DNA from: Alphaproteobacteria bacterium
GTDB lineage: Bacteria; Pseudomonadota; Alphaproteobacteria; Micavibrionales; Micavibrionaceae
Direction of reading: 5' to 3'
Assembly (NCBI GenBank): GCA_021776025.1
Contig: JAJFGR010000018.1
Span: 62,001-126,000, forward strand
DNA: 64,000 bases
Of this stretch, positions 63,582 through 64,000 are shown piece after piece (positions within the stretch are counted from its first letter, which is position 1; each line of letters opens with the position of its first letter). The notes beneath the pieces were generated by a model. The model was not told the DNA's origin and made no database searches. It was given only the letters and a program-made list of their open reading frames with translations. The position numbers and the translations under genes are program-made.

Positions 63582-64000
63582 AATGCGGCTTCGTCGAGTT
63601 CCATCAAGCTGCTTGCGCCCGCCATGACCATTTTGAAACGGCCATCGGCTTCGGGGAGCATGCGGGCCATAAAGAAGCGCGCGGTTTTGATTTTGCTCTC
63701 GTAGAATTCTTTGTCGCCTTCACCGCTTTCAAGTTTTTGCTGCGCGGCCTGAACAATTTTGCACCACATGAAGGCCAGCGCGACAAGGGCGAATTGGCGC
63801 AGGTAATCGGAGCTGGCAGCGCCGGCTTCGTCAGGATTTTTAAGGCCTTTTTGCGCGATTATTGCGGTGGATTGCTGAAGCTTTGCAAAAGATTTTGCAA
63901 GGGGGAAAATAAATTCCTGCAGCGATTCATCTGCTTGATTTGATTCAATAAATTGCTGCACCGGGTGGAAAAACCTGCGGAGCAAGCGACCAAAGCCGTG
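63578..64000 (-). CDS. Acyl-CoA dehydrogenase, C-terminal part (start outside window)
   Basis: The visible 140 residues read FHPVQQFIESNQADESLQEF, then a helical region LRQFALVALAFMWCKIVQAAQQ. The end (ARMLPEADGRFKMVMAGASS) matches the C-terminal extension of long acyl-CoA dehydrogenases of the FadE/AcdC type. The FAD-binding core is off the right edge. Confidence 0.75.
   Translation of the reverse strand, partial: HGFGRLLRRFFHPVQQFIESNQADESLQEFIFPLAKSFAKLQQSTAIIAQKGLKNPDEAGAASSDYLRQFALVALAFMWCKIVQAAQQKLESGEGDKEFYESKIKTARFFMARMLPEADGRFKMVMAGASSLMELDEAAF

Overview
The window reads as chromosome of a Gram-negative alphaproteobacterium of moderate GC, probably a free-living Rhodospirillales- or Micavibrio-like lineage. 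The best lineage evidence is the block aroQ-accB-accC-aat / DUF2155-mlaD-NDUFA12 (25617-30021), an arrangement typical of Alphaproteobacteria. Supporting evidence is a phasin (polyhydroxyalkanoate granules), hldE (LPS heptose), a LapG-type periplasmic protease and paired clpS-clpA. No tRNA, rRNA, CRISPR array, prophage or complete insertion sequence was seen. Gene density is high, with many 1-20 base overlaps between neighbours.

Layout. 1-6.8 kb: start of an M16 peptidase, thrC, unknown genes, pdxS-pdxT (DXP-independent vitamin B6 route), rluA and a uracil-DNA-glycosylase-fold protein. 6.8-10.3 kb: alpha/beta hydrolase, YHS protein and TetR regulator with a perfect palindrome between the last two. 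10.3-21.9 kb: guaA, metF-metE, an outer-membrane barrel with a DUF2946 protein, an RsmB-type methyltransferase, a frameshifted LysE exporter, guaB and rlmE. 22-25.6 kb: M48 protease with repeats, two DsbA-like proteins and a PCuAC copper chaperone. 25.6-30 kb: aroQ, accBC, aat, mlaD, NDUFA12. 30-42.6 kb: RidA, a receiver-deaminase fusion, two related pilin-like proteins, clpA/clpS, a phasin with a damaged 3' end, a D,D-carboxypeptidase, FlgO-like lipoproteins behind a Fur-type promoter, hldE and a LapG-like protease with a GspE/MshE-type N-terminus. 42.6-51.4 kb: half-size asparaginase, pyk, methyltransferase, nrdA, a PDE-like HD protein, nrdB, ilvA. 51.7-56.7 kb: phoH and small or unknown genes. 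56.7-59.4 kb: an unexplained structured RNA leader with a 28-residue hydrophobic peptide ORF, then thiC and a tautomerase under a TPP riboswitch. 59.4-64 kb: SCO, SCP2, a secreted coiled-coil protein, YdcF and the end of an acyl-CoA dehydrogenase.

How the genes work together. Nucleotide supply is well represented (guaA, guaB, nrdA, nrdB). Candidate NrdR boxes precede nrdB, and neither reductase subunit shows an ATP-cone. Copper and oxidase-assembly functions recur (PCuAC, SCO, DsbA pair, DUF2946, NDUFA12). Possible regulatory sites readable from the DNA are the TPP riboswitch, a Fur-like promoter with a terminator-like hairpin in its leader, two nearly identical 20-bp operators beside the phasin that fit a PhaR-type site, the TetR palindrome and NrdR boxes.

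The observations most likely to be new are: the attenuator-like leader plus 28-aa peptide at 56724-57110; the receiver-deaminase fusion that has lost both zinc cysteines; the GspE/MshE-type domain joined to a LapG-like protease; the PDE-like protein between nrdA and nrdB; and the 20-bp tandem duplication that makes the phasin read through its own terminator.
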